Shown one piece after another: positions 13,165 through 25,604 of a DNA stretch of 64,000 nt. Location: NCBI RefSeq assembly GCF_028372415.1, contig NC_092873.1:348215390-348279389 (forward strand). Direction: 5' to 3'. The stretch comes from Notamacropus eugenii (lineage: Eukaryota; Chordata; Mammalia; Diprotodontia; Macropodidae). Within the stretch, counting starts at the first letter, position 1. Each line of letters opens with the position of its first letter. The notes under the pieces are model-generated. The model was not told where the DNA came from, did not search any database, and was given only the letters and a program-made list of their open reading frames with translations. The position numbers were made by a program, and so were the translations under genes.

Positions 13165-13310
13165 GATGAGAATTTACACAAAAAAGGAAAACCCCTCTGG
13201 CTTAGGGACATGTATCGGCCTCTAGACGCCACACGAAAAAAGAACATGGCCCAAAAGCTACGGGACCAGGACTCCTCTGATGAGGACGAAGTTTTCCACA
13301 AAGAGGAAAG
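13165..13310 (+). CDS. LRRC37: LRRC37 exon (second last): conserved cytoplasmic tail
   Basis: A 146-base exon has acceptor TATCTTCTAG and donor AAAGGTAAATT. In frame it reads DENLHKKG, then KPLWLRDMYRPLDATRKK, NMAQKLRDQ, the acidic DSSDEDEVF and HKEER. From memory this matches the conserved C-terminal tail of the leucine-rich repeat 37 family (LRRC37A/B), type I membrane proteins of unclear function expressed mainly in testis. The context supports this, since PLEKHM1 follows about 30 kb downstream on the same strand and human LRRC37A4P lies next to PLEKHM1. All codons are open and both splice sites are standard. The leucine-rich repeats and signal peptide would lie upstream, outside the window. 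The name rests on recall, not on a search. Confidence 0.75.
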
Positions 13311-13420
13311 GTAAATTCTAGTTTCCACATATGTGGCATAACCAGAAAAGGGAAAGGCAGTATTCCCTTAGAAACCAAAACAAATAGTGTGTTTAAAAAA
13401 AATCCTTTTTTTGGTCCTAG

Positions 13421-13463
13421 GAATGAAAGAAAAGGAAAAAGAAAAGAGAAAAGAAAAAAATGA
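13421..13463 (+). CDS. LRRC37: LRRC37 last coding exon and stop
   Basis: After acceptor TTTTTGGTCCTAG, the first base completes an Arg codon carried over from the previous exon. The frame then reads NERKGKRKEKRKK and stops with TGA at 13461-13463, giving a very basic tail. The phase fits the previous exon exactly. AATAAA follows at 13471-13476. Low-complexity A/G sequence could mimic such an exon, so cDNA would be the test, but stop, phase and poly(A) signal all agree. Confidence 0.6.
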
Positions 13464-13585
13464 AGATTAAAATAAAGCCTCAGACAGAGATTCACCAACA
13501 TTATTTTGTGAATATTGGTTTCTCAACAATTTTTGTAAAATTCTATTTTTTGTCATATTAAATGCATATGATCCACACCTACTTC
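13464..13585 (+). terminator. LRRC37 3' UTR and poly(A) signals
   Basis: AATAAA lies at 13471-13476, eight bases after the stop codon. A second candidate hexamer, ATTAAA, is at 13557-13562 with T-rich sequence before it. The second is better placed for a 3' UTR of normal length. Confidence 0.5.
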
Positions 13586-13589
13586 TGGT

Positions 13590-15540
13590 CATGTGATGAG
13601 GAAGCAAAATGAAACAATCACATCTATTTCTTTTCAACAGAGAGAGATGGTTTTTATTTGTCAGAGGCTTTTGGGATAAGGATGAGAGAAGGCAGGAACC
13701 TTTGCCTATATATAAGGTACTATTATCTGCTTCCCAAACATCTCATCTTGGATTCAGTGGCCCCACCTATGGGAAGTACAAAGTGAGAAAGGGGGACCGA
13801 ATTAAAAAGAATGGGTAAATGAGCTGGATTAACCCAAGATTTTGTCCAGATATCAGGTGTTTGGAGGTTTTAAAAATAAGTTTGTCCAAGTTCTACATGC
13901 CTTTCATTTTATCTGGGTTTTTCTGGCCTGATACAAGTTCTGTCCTCATCTGTTAATAATAATAATCCCTTTCAATTTTCCCTTTGGTTTCCCACCCCTA
14001 GAAGGGAATCTAGCATGGAGTGGCTATCAGTTATTATAAGAAAGAAGAAAGTGGTCCCCTCTTTAAACACCTAATAGAACCTGAACTAAAAACAAACAAA
14101 CCATAATATTCACATCACTGAGAGGGGCATTTTGGTTTTGAAAAAAAAAAACAGTGAACAAGCAACACTTCAATATGATTTAATCCAATCCATGACAAAA
14201 AAGAAATAGTAATATGCTAACATTGGGTTAGCAGTAAATGAGATATAACAATTGAATCAGTAAGAAAAACATTACATAGACTACCTCCAGAGTTGCTCAT
14301 GGCCTGTTCTTAGTCTGTATTGAAGTGAAATATCTCACAGTGCTTCCTGAGGTCAGTGGTAGCTTTGGTTCCAAGGTGAAGAGGAATCTAGTTTATCAGT
14401 TTCAATCAATAAGTATTTATTAAGCTGGGGTTTTTTTTATTAACCTATGCTCTACCCTTCCCCCTCATTTACCCCACCACTTCTAGTAATTGAATTTCTG
14501 AAAAGGATGAATCAATCATTTCATTTATTCTAGGACCTACTACTTGCTAGGCTCTGTGCCAGGAAATAGGTTCAAAAAGATAAAAGTGAAAGGATCCTTG
14601 CCTATTTAGAAAATAACATATGTAGATGCAACCAGTCAGCTGTGGGCCACCAGGCTGGCCACTTGCACCATTCCTTGATATGTAACCAGCTAAAGGGTTG
14701 TATACTGAGTTCATTGTTAGGGCAATCAGTGAGCTCCTCAATCTCATATTCATTGGTTCCTTACCCCTATCTCGGCTACTTCAGGGAAAGTTACTGGTCT
14801 TGGCTCTAGGATTTCCCCCCCAAAAAAAATAGATAACCAGGGTACGAACATGAATCATGTATGAAACAAATCATTCTTATTCTGAAAGGAGAATTCTTAA
14901 GCACAAAAGAATCATAGAGTGCACTACAGAATCAGTAGAACAAAATTTAGTAGTTTAACTTTTTAAACCTTGGGATAAGAAACAGTTTTGCAAAACTACT
15001 AATTATCTATATTTTACATTTCAGCCTTGCTTGAGTCTTCCAATGACCTCTGTCTAATTCTGACTATTCTCTTGACATCAGCCCACTCTGACAACTAATT
15101 AGATATTCTCTCTCCACTGCTGCTCAGGAGTCAGGGAAACAGCTGCCATTGTTGCCATCTCTTCAAGCTTTTCCATAATCACATGGTTGATGCTGAAGGA
15201 GAGAAACACACAAAAAAGAGACAAAGACAGCAAAGACCCCCTTATGAGTCCAGCTAGTTGAATCCCCATTCCACACAGGGAGCAACAGCCCCTGCCACCA
15301 TTACCGCTCACATTCTATCATTTAGAAGGCTATAGCCAAGAAAGGACCACCAAGTGGGAAGCCTCCACATCTTCTACCAGGGATGGCATCCATCCTCATT
15401 AGCTGTCTCAGCTTGGCAGCCCATCAAGAAACTCTCAAAAAATGAGTCATCTGTTGCCAGTGGTTAAGGTTCAAAGTGTCCTCATGTCCACTAAAATGGT
15501 GGCTCACAAGTTGGGGGAAGAGGAGGAGAGAAAGGCACCT
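13590..15540. other. Intergenic, no gene seen
   Basis: Unremarkable AT-rich sequence. There is an old fragment resembling the 5' end of family X (ATTTATTCTAGGACCTACTA near 14523) and a short poly-A-like run at 14140-14152. The open frames here are short, with no family signature and no splice context. Confidence 0.5.
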
Positions 15541-16560
15541 GCTTCATAAGTAAAAACAAAAGAGCAAAATAAAGATCAGGTAATTTGGGGGAGGAGAGGC
15601 ACAAACAGCTGGAAAGATCAGGAAGGACCTTTGGCATAAGGTGTTGCTGAGTCTAAGCCTTGAAGAAAGCTAGAGATTGTAGGAGTTGTAGGCCTGTAAG
15701 GACAAAGGATGAAGTGATCTAAGTGAGAAACAGATCAGTATGGTAAGACCACACATTTATATGAAGGAGAAGAATATATATGGAAGTGAGGCTGAAGTCA
15801 GATTGCAAAAGATTCTAAATGCCAAACAGAAGAGTTAAATCTAGCTTTAAATATATGATCATAGATCATACTGCATTGATTTGTTATAGAGGCAAGAGGG
15901 ATCCACTACTGCTATTCGGGCAGGGACGTGACATGCTCAGACCTGTATTTTAGGAAGATCACTTTGGCAGCAGTGTGGAACATGGATTAGAAGGAGGAAA
16001 GACAGCCAGGAGAACCATTAGGAGGCAATTGTAATAAATAGTCCAAGCAAGACGTCATAGAAGCCTTAATTGGGGTAGTGGATATGTAAATGGAGAGAGG
16101 GGATACTAGAGATGTGGGGGTAGAATGAATGAGATTGAACAAGTGATTGGATATAGTGGATGAGGGAGAGAGAGGAACTGAGGATGACTCTGGAGATATA
16201 ACATGGGTGACTGGAAGGATGGTGGTGCTATCAATAAAAAGGGGAGATTTTGAGGGAAAGGTAATATTGGCCTGGACTAAGTTGAGTTTGATAAGCCTAT
16301 GGGACATCCAGGCAGAGATGTTGAGCAGGTGATAAGTGCCTAGAGCTCAGCAGAGAAATGAGAGTCCGCTATGGAGATCTGGAAGTTATCCACATAGAAA
16401 TAATAGTTGAATCCATGGGAAAGAATGAGATCACAGAGTATAGGGAAGGAAAGAAGAGGGTCCAAAACAAGCCAGGGATACATCTCTAAATAGGTAGTAG
16501 TACATGGCTGATGATCCTGCAAAGGAGACAAACAGTTTGAGAGCAGATTCAGTCACAGGA
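15540..16560 (+). repeat. Long interspersed repeat family X, copy 2
   Basis: Shares with the copy at 43505-45260 the order CAGACCTGTATTTTAGGAAG (15941), GATTGGATATAGTGGATGAG (16145), ACTGGAAGGATGGTGGTGCT (16211) and GGGACATCCAGGCAGAGATG (16301). Both copies run in + orientation. The minus-strand open frame 15987-16307 lies inside this repeat and is a shadow. Confidence 0.65.
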
Positions 16561-16564
16561 GCAT

Positions 16565-17245
16565 AGAATTTTTTCATTTAATTTTTATTTTAGTTTTCCT
16601 CAATTATATATAAAAAATTAACATTCTTTTTTTTAGAATTTTGAGCTCCAAATTCTCTTTCTCCTTCCTTCTCACTGCTCCTTGAGAAGGCAAGCAATTT
16701 GATAGAGATTATACATGTGCAGTCATGCAAAACATTCCCATATTAACCATGTTGCAAAAGAAAACACCGACCAAAAAAAAAAAACCCAACAAAATTTCAA
16801 AAGTATCCTTCAATCTGAATTCATATATCATTAGTCCTTTCTCTGGAGATGAATAGAATTTTTCATCATAAATCTTTTGAAATTGTTTTGAATCATTTTA
16901 TTGCTGAATCATTCACAGTGGATTGTCATAAAACATTGTTCTTACTGTATACAGTGTTCTCATGGTTCTGCTCATTTCGCTTTGCATCAGTTCATATAAG
17001 TCTTCCAAGTTTTTCTGAGAGCATCTTGCTCATCATTTCTTATAGTATAGTAGTATTCCTTCACAATCATATACCATAACTTGTTCAGCCATTCCCCAAT
17101 GGATAGGCATCCCTTTAGTTTCTAATTCTTTGCCACCACAAAAAGAAATGCTATAAATCTTTTTATATATGTAGGTCCTTTTCTTTTTCCTTTGGTCTCT
17201 TTGGGATACAGACCTAGTAGTAGTATTGCTGGCTCAAAGGGAAGA
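16565..17245 (-). mobile_element. Old L1 3'-region fragment
   Basis: The + strand reads as the antisense of an L1 3' region: CCATTCCCCAATGGATAGG (17090), a TTTGGGATACAGACCTAGTA stretch (17200) and then GCTGGCTCAAAGGGAA. These correspond to the blocks that in primate L1 antisense read 'tatacccagtaatgggattgctgggtcaaatgg'. It is decayed and related to the fragment at 48040-49750. Confidence 0.65.
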
Positions 17246-17884
17246 AACATAGAATTTTAAAGTCAGGACTTCAGTAACCATCTAATCCTACCCACACTCA
17301 AAAGGAATCCCCATTATAAGATACCTAAAAGTATGATATAACTCTTAGAATCTGCTTGAAAAACACCAATTAGGGAGAAACCATTCCATTTCTAAACTCT
17401 CCTAGGAATTTCTTTTCTAGCAAGCCTACATTTGCCTTTTTTTTTTTTGCAACTTCTGTTGATTGCTCCTGATTTTGACCTCTGAGGCCAAACAGAACAA
17501 GTTTTAATGATAGCCCTTGAAAACGTTATCCTGTCCATTCTGAGTCTTCTCCAGGCTACCTGTCCTTTACTGGGTCCCCATATGACATGAACTCAGGGCT
17601 CATTACTATCCTTTGAATGATCTCCTTCCCTACAAAAGTCATTAAATTGTGGTGACCATAACTGAACACAATACTACAAATGTGATCTGATGGAGTCAGA
17701 GCATGCAAGTACTATCACTTTATTTAATCAAGTATTAAGTACTGTATGGCAGACATGCTAAGTGCTGAGGAATGCAAAGAAAAAGCAATTAAACTCAAGG
17801 AGTTTACATTCTAATGGAGAGATAGTATGTATATAAAGAGGTACAAGGTATAGAATATATATGGAAGGTAATCTTAGAATGAAA

Positions 17885-18905
17885 GTCACTAGCTCCTGCA
17901 GGGACTGGGTGTGTGTTCATCCTTCGTTGCCGAAGAAGACCATGTCATCAGAGAAATAGTGACATGACTTGCACTTGACTTTGTTTTGAGTGAGGAAGGG
18001 CTGTGCAGGTCACCAGCCTCACTTTTCCTCCAGAGCCATCTGAATCCAGTGGCCAGAAATTCATCAGAATGACTGGAGATGACCCAGGATGAGGCAAGTG
18101 GGGTTAAATGACTTGCAAAATCTCCATAAAATAGTCTTTTTGGCAAGTGTACATTTTGCATTTGGACAAAGTGGCCAGCCCATCAGAGTTGCACTCTCTG
18201 GAGCATAGTTTGAATACTTGGCAGTTCAGCTCGAGCAAGGACTTCAGTGGCTGGTACCTTATCATGCCAGGTGATCCTCAGAATCTTCCTAAGACAGTTC
18301 AAGTGGAAGCGATTCAATTTCCTGGCATGGTACTGGTAGACTGTCCATGTTTCACAAGCATATAACAATGAGGTCAGCACAATGGCTCTGTAGACCTTCA
18401 GTTTAGTAGTCAGTCTAATACCTCTTCTCTCTCAAATCTTTCTTCAGAGCCTCCCAAACACTGAGCTAGCTCTGACAATGCATATATCAACCTCATTGTC
18501 AATGTGTACATCCCTGGAAAGTACACTACCAAGGTAAGTGAACTTATCCACAACATTCAAACCTTCTCCATTTGTTGTAACTGATGGTTCCACATATGGA
18601 TGGTGTGGTGGTGGCTGATGGAGCGCCTGTGTTTTTTTGGTGTTAATTATTAGGTCAAAATTAGCACAGGCAGCAGAGAATTGATTCATACTTTGTTGCA
18701 TCCTAGCTTCAGAGGCTGCATTGAGTGCACAATCATCTGCAAATGGAAAATCATGCACCAACACTCCCTCCACTTTGGTCTTGGCTTGTAACTTTTTCAA
18801 ATTGAAGAACTTACCATCAGTATGGTAGATGATCTTAATGCCGTGTTCATCCTCATTGAAAGCATTTGTCAACAGGGCTGAAAACACCTTGCTAAAAAGC
18901 ATGGG
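17885..18905 (-). mobile_element. RTE-type LINE: RT remnant plus 3' tail
   Basis: The minus-strand frame 18902-18444 encodes a reverse-transcriptase piece with the active-site block FPFADDCALNAASE, then KKTQALHQPP and VVDKFTYLGSVLSRD. Frame 18380-18183 continues with LYACETWTVYQYHARKLN and CLRKILRITWHDKVPATEVL, typical of the post-RT region of RTE-like LINEs. The 3' tail (17885-18110) reads on the minus strand ATGGTCTTCTTCGGCAACGA near its end. The same tail recurs at 29560-29755 (+) and 37860-38070 (-). The RT is split between frames, so the copy is inactive. The clade could also be a CR1 relative. Confidence 0.75.
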
Positions 18906-18957
18906 AGCAACCCCACAGCCGGATTCTAACCCTAAGTGTGCTCCAATTTGGGATAAC

Positions 18958-19010
18958 TATGATATATATATATCATATATATATACATATATATATGATA
19001 TATATATAAC
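18958..19010. repeat. AT palindrome / (TA)n
   Basis: TATGATATATATATATCATA followed by its near mirror forms an imperfect self-complementary AT-only stretch able to form a hairpin or cruciform. Confidence 0.85.
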
Positions 19011-19462
19011 TAAGAAATGGAAAAATAATTTTAAAATTTATTTAAAAATAAATTTTAAAAGTACAGTAAAAAAAGTATCAGCAAATCAATAGAATATAAA
19101 ATATACATACCCAAAACATACTTTATATATTATTAAAGTACCTACCAGGAAGAAATGGAGAAATTCAATTCAAAATAACTATTTGGGGATCTATCTACCA
19201 AGACACGGGAACTATAATTTTTTAAAAATTCATGGAGAAACAAAGAAGTTCACAAATCTTAAAGAAAAAAATTTTTTAAAAATCGGCAACAGCAGATTTC
19301 AAATGACATTACAAAGCAGAAATCATAAGCAACTATTTGGTATTAGTTAAAAAGTCAGTCCATATATGCCATGTACGAGCTTATGAACATAGTAGCATAT
19401 TGCTTAATGAGCCTGCAGAACCCAACTACTGGGATAAGGACTCAACTGGAAAGCAGAAATTA

Positions 19463-19655
19463 GGTTTAGATCAGAGGTTCTTGACCTTTTTTGTGTCATG
19501 AACCTCCTTTGGCAACCTGATGATGCCTACGGACCCTTTCTCAGAATAATATTTTTAAATGCGTAAAATAAAATATAAGGATTACAAATGAATTATATTG
19601 AGGCAATTATCAAAATATTTTTTAAAAATTCACTGACCCCAGGTTAAGAACCATT
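19463..19655 (+). mobile_element. hAT-type MITE with TIRs
   Basis: The left end AGAGGTTCTTGACCTTTTTT and right end CCCAGGTTAAGAACCATT form terminal inverted repeats. Between them lies the family body (TCATGAACCTCCTTTGGCAA, TTTTTAAATGCGTAAAATAA). A second copy lies inverted at 41888-42035. Confidence 0.8.
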
Positions 19656-20412
19656 AGACAGTAAAAACAAAGAAAATTTTGAAAGACTTAAGAACTCTGT
19701 TCAATGTAATGATTTCCCATGATTCCAAAAGACCATTGATGAAGTATTCTACCTACCTACTGAAAGAGAGGTAATGGAATCAAGGTGCAGAATAAGATAT
19801 ATATTTTCAGTCATGGCTAATGCAGAAAGGCTTTGCTCAACTATGCATATTTGTTACAAAGTTTTTGTTTTTCTTTTCTTTAATTCCTTTTTTTTTATTT
19901 TGGAGGCAGTGAAGAGTGAACAATAGATTTGGGCGGGGAGGTTGGAGGAAAAAAAGCAGCATTATTTATAGCATATATAGTGAACACAAGATACTAAAGG
20001 GAGTAGAATTTCATTGTCCATTTAATAAAGTAAAGGGAGTGCTGGCCATGTATCCACTGACTGGAGCCTGCCAAACACCTTAATTTGGATGATGTAATTA
20101 ACCCCTAAAGAAAGAAGAACTGTATTGCCATCTTTCTTAAATCCACAATTGTACCCATGGGGATCCATAACTACAATGTTTGTTTCTTTGTTCTTGCTGC
20201 TTGCCAGACCTGTATAATGAAATTAATTATTCTTTTAAGTGATAAATTTATGTTTTTACTGTTAAGGAGTAGGGAGCAGGGGGTAGGAGGAAGTTTGTCT
20301 ATAGTATACAAATACCTTGGTCTGTTTCTGAGAATGAGATCCCAATGTAACCAATGAATGATATCCAATGTGACATGGTCCCCCCGCTCCTCACCCCACC
20401 CCCATCCCTGCC

Positions 20413-20548
<136 letters not shown>

Positions 20549-20739
20549 GGACAGATTCATTCACCCTAACCTGCACTTACACAATAGCCTAGAGGATTTT
20601 CCCAGATTGCAGGGAATCAGTCAGTTATGACCCCAACTACATTTTTGGTACTACTCAAGTGTTCTCTTAGAATCTTAGTGATAACCCTGGTGTATGTGTG
20701 TGTGTTGGAGGCAGGGGCAGCAATCTGCCTCACTATTCA

Positions 20740-21480
20740 CCACTATAGCTTCTGAGTCCCCAGGAGCATGTTTCCCATTTATACAAAACCAGTCACAACA
20801 CCATCGACTCAAACATAGAAATTTTATTAAATGATCAGGCTTAAAAACAAGAATAACATATGCTCAATAAAAAGCAAAATGAATAATAATTATCCACATT
20901 ATACAGTATAAGGTAAGAGCAAGAATAATTATGATATTTACTCAATAGAAAAACCAGAAATAACAGTCCATCCATAAAACTGCATCACACTCTCTAACCC
21001 ATGTTCAGTGTCCATGGGGGAAAGTGGGCACACTTAAAGAAATCTAGCAGTGAGGAACATTAAGTAAGGAAACTCGTGCTTGGGGCAACTTACAACCCTA
21101 GACATTAGACCTTGATATCCTGGGTCTCCTTACAGAATAATTTGTACCACCTGTCTGCTGCTAGCTTCTCTATCTGCTCCCCATCTGGTACTCACAGCTC
21201 TCCTGCTGGGCAAATTCTTTTCTCCATTTCCCTAGGACCATCAAAGCAGAGAGAGGCTTTATCATACAGTTACCCTTAGCAGAGTACTGAAAAAGTTGTA
21301 TGTTCTCTCAGTGATAACCACTTCCCTTAAACCAGAGCACTGCCAAACTCCTCATAACTGCACTAACCCCTACAGGATAGCCTAGGAGTGGCATTGGGCA
21401 ATTCTTAAAGGCAATATAATCTATCAAAGTTAGAGTCTGGCTCACTCGCCTTAACCTGCCCTCATGCTGGCAGTCAAAAG
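20740..21480. repeat. Imperfect direct repeat, unit 1
   Basis: First of two neighbouring related units. Shared landmarks with unit 2 are GCATGTTTCCCATTTA (20767), GTTACCCTTAGCAGAGTACTGAA (21271) and CCAAACTCCTCA (21346). The offset to unit 2 changes from about 823 to about 724 bases, so one unit has gained or lost about 100 bases. An ERV-LTR origin on the minus strand is possible but not shown. No gene. Confidence 0.65.
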
Positions 21481-21569
21481 ATTTTTCCAGAGGGATGGCA
21501 GTCATGGTCTCTTGGTTACTACTAAATCCTTGGGGTCTATAGGATAACCTTGGTAAGGTGGGGACACAG

Positions 21570-22215
21570 ACTCTTTAGCCCCCAGTAGCATGTTTCCTAT
21601 TTACACACAGCTACCCTGACTACTGTTGACTCTTAAACATAAAACATTTGCTAAATAATAAAGCAAGAGAAAAATAATCATAACAGATGTCCAACAGAAA
21701 GAAAGATCATCAATAATCAAAATATAGTAGTATATACATTATCCTATGTCACATTCTCCTACCAATGCCCATAGTGTCTGCCAAAGAAAATGGTCACACA
21801 CATAAGAAGTCCAATAGGTAGGCACACAAGTAGGGAAACCCATGTGCCCAGGGCAATTCACAACTCTGGACAGCAGACCTTGTTTTCTTGGGTCTCTATA
21901 GAGAAGAGCTGGGCAAAACCACTTCTCACTCTGATCCCCTTCTATTAGACAGTTACCATTGGACATTAAAGTACAGGCAAAGTCTCTTAGCACACAGCTA
22001 CCATTGGCAGGGTGCTGAAGAAGTTTTATTCCCTTTCAATGACAAGCAATTCCCTTAATATGGAGTCCTACCAAACTCTTCAGAGGCTCTGAGAAGTGTT
22101 TCCTTCTCAATCTGTAGATAGCCTTTGAGTCATGCAGCCTTCTCCTAATCAACTCTTCAAATAGTGAGATTCCCAGACTAACAGCAGCAAATTCTATCTC
22201 TTAACTCTGATCAGT
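21570..22215. repeat. Imperfect direct repeat, unit 2
   Basis: Matches unit 1 at GCATGTTTCCTATTTA (21590), GCTACCATTGGCAGGGTGCTGAA (21996) and CCAAACTCTTCA (22070). See unit 1 for the shift in offset. Confidence 0.65.
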
Positions 22216-25200
22216 TCCTGTCAGCCACTGTTTTCTTTTTTCGGTAAGCAGATCTTGCTTCTTATGCCTTCTTTCCTTGATTCTTCCTGAGCTCAGTTAC
22301 CTCTTCTTTTCCCTTCATCTGGTCATCTCTTACCTTTCCTCTGTCCTTTAGTGACTCCTTGCAAACAGTGACAAATGTCTAACATGATATGAAACTGAAA
22401 AGATTCAGTTTTCTGTTAGATATGTCCTTAGCAGTCCTTATGTAATCTTCCCATGGTCCCCAAACAGTTGTTTTATTTATACTTTCCCAATTATAATCTT
22501 CAAAAATCTGAAACAAGTAATACATAAGCAATGAGATGTATCGTACAGTACACAGCAGCCATCCTGACCTCTCTCAGTGTTTTGCTTCCAAGCAGCATCT
22601 CTTTGGTACGTTTATCTGAAGGTCAGTTGTCTCTCAGCTTTTCAGAACAATCTCTGTCTCACCTCAACAATTTATGTAAGAGGCATTGTTTCTTCTTGAG
22701 CTGTCATTATCAGTGTTCCTTCCACAAATGTTCTTTGTTAACCCTTTCAGGGCAATTTTCCTACCAGGTGCCAGGTGTTCCTTAATAGGAGTGATGCCCC
22801 ACCTCATCTCAATGTGGTTATGGTCCTGCACAGTAATCTTTAACAAGAATCTAATCAGAGCTCAGTAAGCCGGAGAAGTGGGGGAGCCTTGGGGCATCCA
22901 GACACAGTTTTGAAGCAACATGGAAACATGCCTTCTGTGAGTCTTGGAGAGTTGATCAGATTGTGTGATATACATCATTGACAACTGCGAGGTACTTCCC
23001 CCTATATCAGATCAGTAAAACTCATCAACCTGGATTGATTACCTTTTTTCTACGAAGTTTGGTTGTGGCCAAAGGACAATTAAGTCAATTGACATGGAAG
23101 GGCTGAGTGCCTAGACCAGACCCAAGAACCATTCCATATGACTAGGGGAAGTAAACACAAGTCACCTTTTATTAATTTGTGTATTTATAGGTATAGTTTG
23201 TTTCCCCTAAAAACTAGGTTCTATGGCTGCCTTGGGCAGCTGTCAAGACTCTTTTTTTTGACCTCACTGTAAACCATGAGAGAGCTAAATTCAGGATCAT
23301 GGGTCACAACATGGCAATATAGCGGAGACTGTCTGTCTTGCTTGCATAGGTGATATATGTGTTCACAAAGGTTTGCCTTAATGCCGCTTATAGGGATATC
23401 TTTCAAATTTTGCCTTCTCTCATTTATTTTGTTTCTTGCCTGGAAAGGAATAGGAGATCAGGATTCTGAGCCTGGGCCATTCTGCTCTCCTCAGGAAAGT
23501 GATACTGGGCTAGAACTATATCTAGCTGCCACCCCCACAAAAAAAACCCCAAATATTGTTAGTCTAAGGAAAATGACTTGTAGGTTCAAGCGATTTTTTT
23601 CTGATTCCAGTGTCTTAATGAGTATCCCAAGCTATATCTGAAGACTTGACTCCCTACCAAATGCTATTTACACAAAGACCATTACAAATATTGAATAGCA
23701 AATAAACCCTTTTATCCAAGCTAGTAGTAAATGGAAATCAGAGAAGTTATATAGATTAAAATTTACCAGACAACACAAATTAAATAAGCTCTCCCATTGC
23801 GGGGGTAAGAGATATTGTCTCCTCTCCACGTCAGCTTCTTCCCCAATTTTTTTCTCTCCCTCCAGGGGCCTATCCTGGAAGAAAACCTAGAATTGCCCAG
23901 GTTCTCTCTTGAAGCTAGAATTCTGAAGCAAAAGGATCTCTCCACCCCTGAGCTCTTGCCACCTCTACTCTTCATAGAGGTTCACGATGTTGACTAATCA
24001 CCAGTGAGGATAGTCTTATGCAAATGTCCAGTCCTGGAACCTGGTATCATAGGAACAAAAAAGATGTTATTAAAGCAACAGAAGGTCCCAATAACACCAG
24101 TATAGAATGAGCCAGCACTATGGGAAGTTCCCAGCAATATGAGTTTGATCTGTGTAAAAGCCTGACTGAGATAAGCCAGAACAATATTTTTTTTTTTAAA
24201 AGTAAGTGTTTAATAATGCATTTTGTTTTCGTACCATCAGAGTTTGTCCCAGGGTCCCTCTTCCAATTCCTCCAACCCCACAGAGCATCCCATATAACAA
24301 ATAGTACTTTTAGACAAAAAAAAGAAGAAAAAATTAGTAAAATAGATGTATTTATTGGAAAAAGTCTGAAAATATGTGCAGTGTACAACACTTATGAACA
24401 TCTCCCACTTATGCAAAGGAATGGGGTAGGACTGACTTCAAAGCAATACTTTTTCTTGGCTTTCTGATATCTGGTGCTTCTTATCAGTAATTGCTGGGAA
24501 GGATCTGAAGGAGGTAAGGCAAAACTGCTGTCCTTCTGCCATCCTGACTCCACCTCACCCCACCCCAACCCCTGTCTCACAAAGCGATATTTTTCATATA
24601 AAATTGAGTTGTTTGGGAACCAGATCATCAGTTGGGTCTTGCACAAGTTATATATAACTTGGTTGTTATACATAAGGGAATTCTGGTGGTGAGGTTCAAG
24701 CAAAGGATGAACATGTCAAAGATAGAAAAACCTTTCATTCAAACTATCTTTAAGGAAATACATTCTTCAGTAGAGTCCCCTGTTGGATATACTCACGTAC
24801 TCACTTCATTTTTTGATAGAAAGTATGACAAGAGATCTTTCACCTGCTGGGTGACAGATAAGATGGGAGAGATAAATGTGATGTGTACATGTGGTAGCAC
24901 TGCTTTAGCTATATCCATCTACATTTAGATACTCCCCCTGCTTTCTGCACATGACAAAAATGTAGTAGGATTAGTAATTAATTAATTAACCAGCTTGGGG
25001 AGAAGTGTTTGTGTCATATGTAATTTGATCACTGATCTAATACATGGATCAGAGCTTACTCAGTGCTCATGGGCAAGGCTTTCCTAACAAATGCAGTCTC
25101 TGTCCCCGATCACCAGAGGGTGCTTCAGCCTGTGTTCACCTCTGTTAACCACATGGTGAAGGGAGGCTCTGCGATTACCTAGCCAATGTCCACCCTCTTT

Positions 25201-25600
25201 CTCTAGCCTCAGTCCTTCCAAGTGCTCTATTTCTAATGGTGTAACTCCTTCACTTATAGCATCTGGTGAGACAACCACGCTGTCAGTGGAGTCTTCTTTC
25301 CTCTAATACCAACTAACCCTCTGAAATGGGCCTCACTTCTTGGCCTCTGCATTCATCCTTTTTCTTATTTAAGTGAAAGGAGTGGAGTCTCCAACTTTGT
25401 AAGTTTGAAAGGTGTCAGAAGAATGTTCCCACATCCCAGCATTGTAGATTCTAGGTTATAGAACCAGCATCAATGTCCTGAGGAGCAAGAGCTGACTTTG
25501 GGGGTGACCTTTAGACTCCATTCCAGTGGGAGCTGAAATGAGCACTCATCTGGAAGTCATGTCACATCTGGACATGATCTTGGTGGTACCCATGCTAAGG
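22216..25600. other. Intergenic, no gene recognised
   Basis: I see no exon and no clear full-length repeat. The segment 24911-25071 recurs in diverged form at 28060-28201. Open frames up to 115 codons occur at 24120-24467 and, on the other strand, at 24047-24391; they overlap each other and show no domain or compositional sign of coding. Confidence 0.5.
24911..25071 (+). repeat. Dispersed repeat of unknown family, copy 1
   Basis: Parallel phrases with 28060-28201: CCTGCTTTCTGCACATGAC, GTAGTAGGATTAGTAATTAA and CATGGATCAGAGCTTACTCAG. Same orientation, about 3.1 kb apart. Confidence 0.55.
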
Positions 25601-25604
25601 AAGC

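Noticed and set aside
24047-24467. Overlapping 114- and 115-codon frames on opposite strands
   Set aside because: Mutually overlapping, no similarity recognised, low-complexity A/T runs inside.
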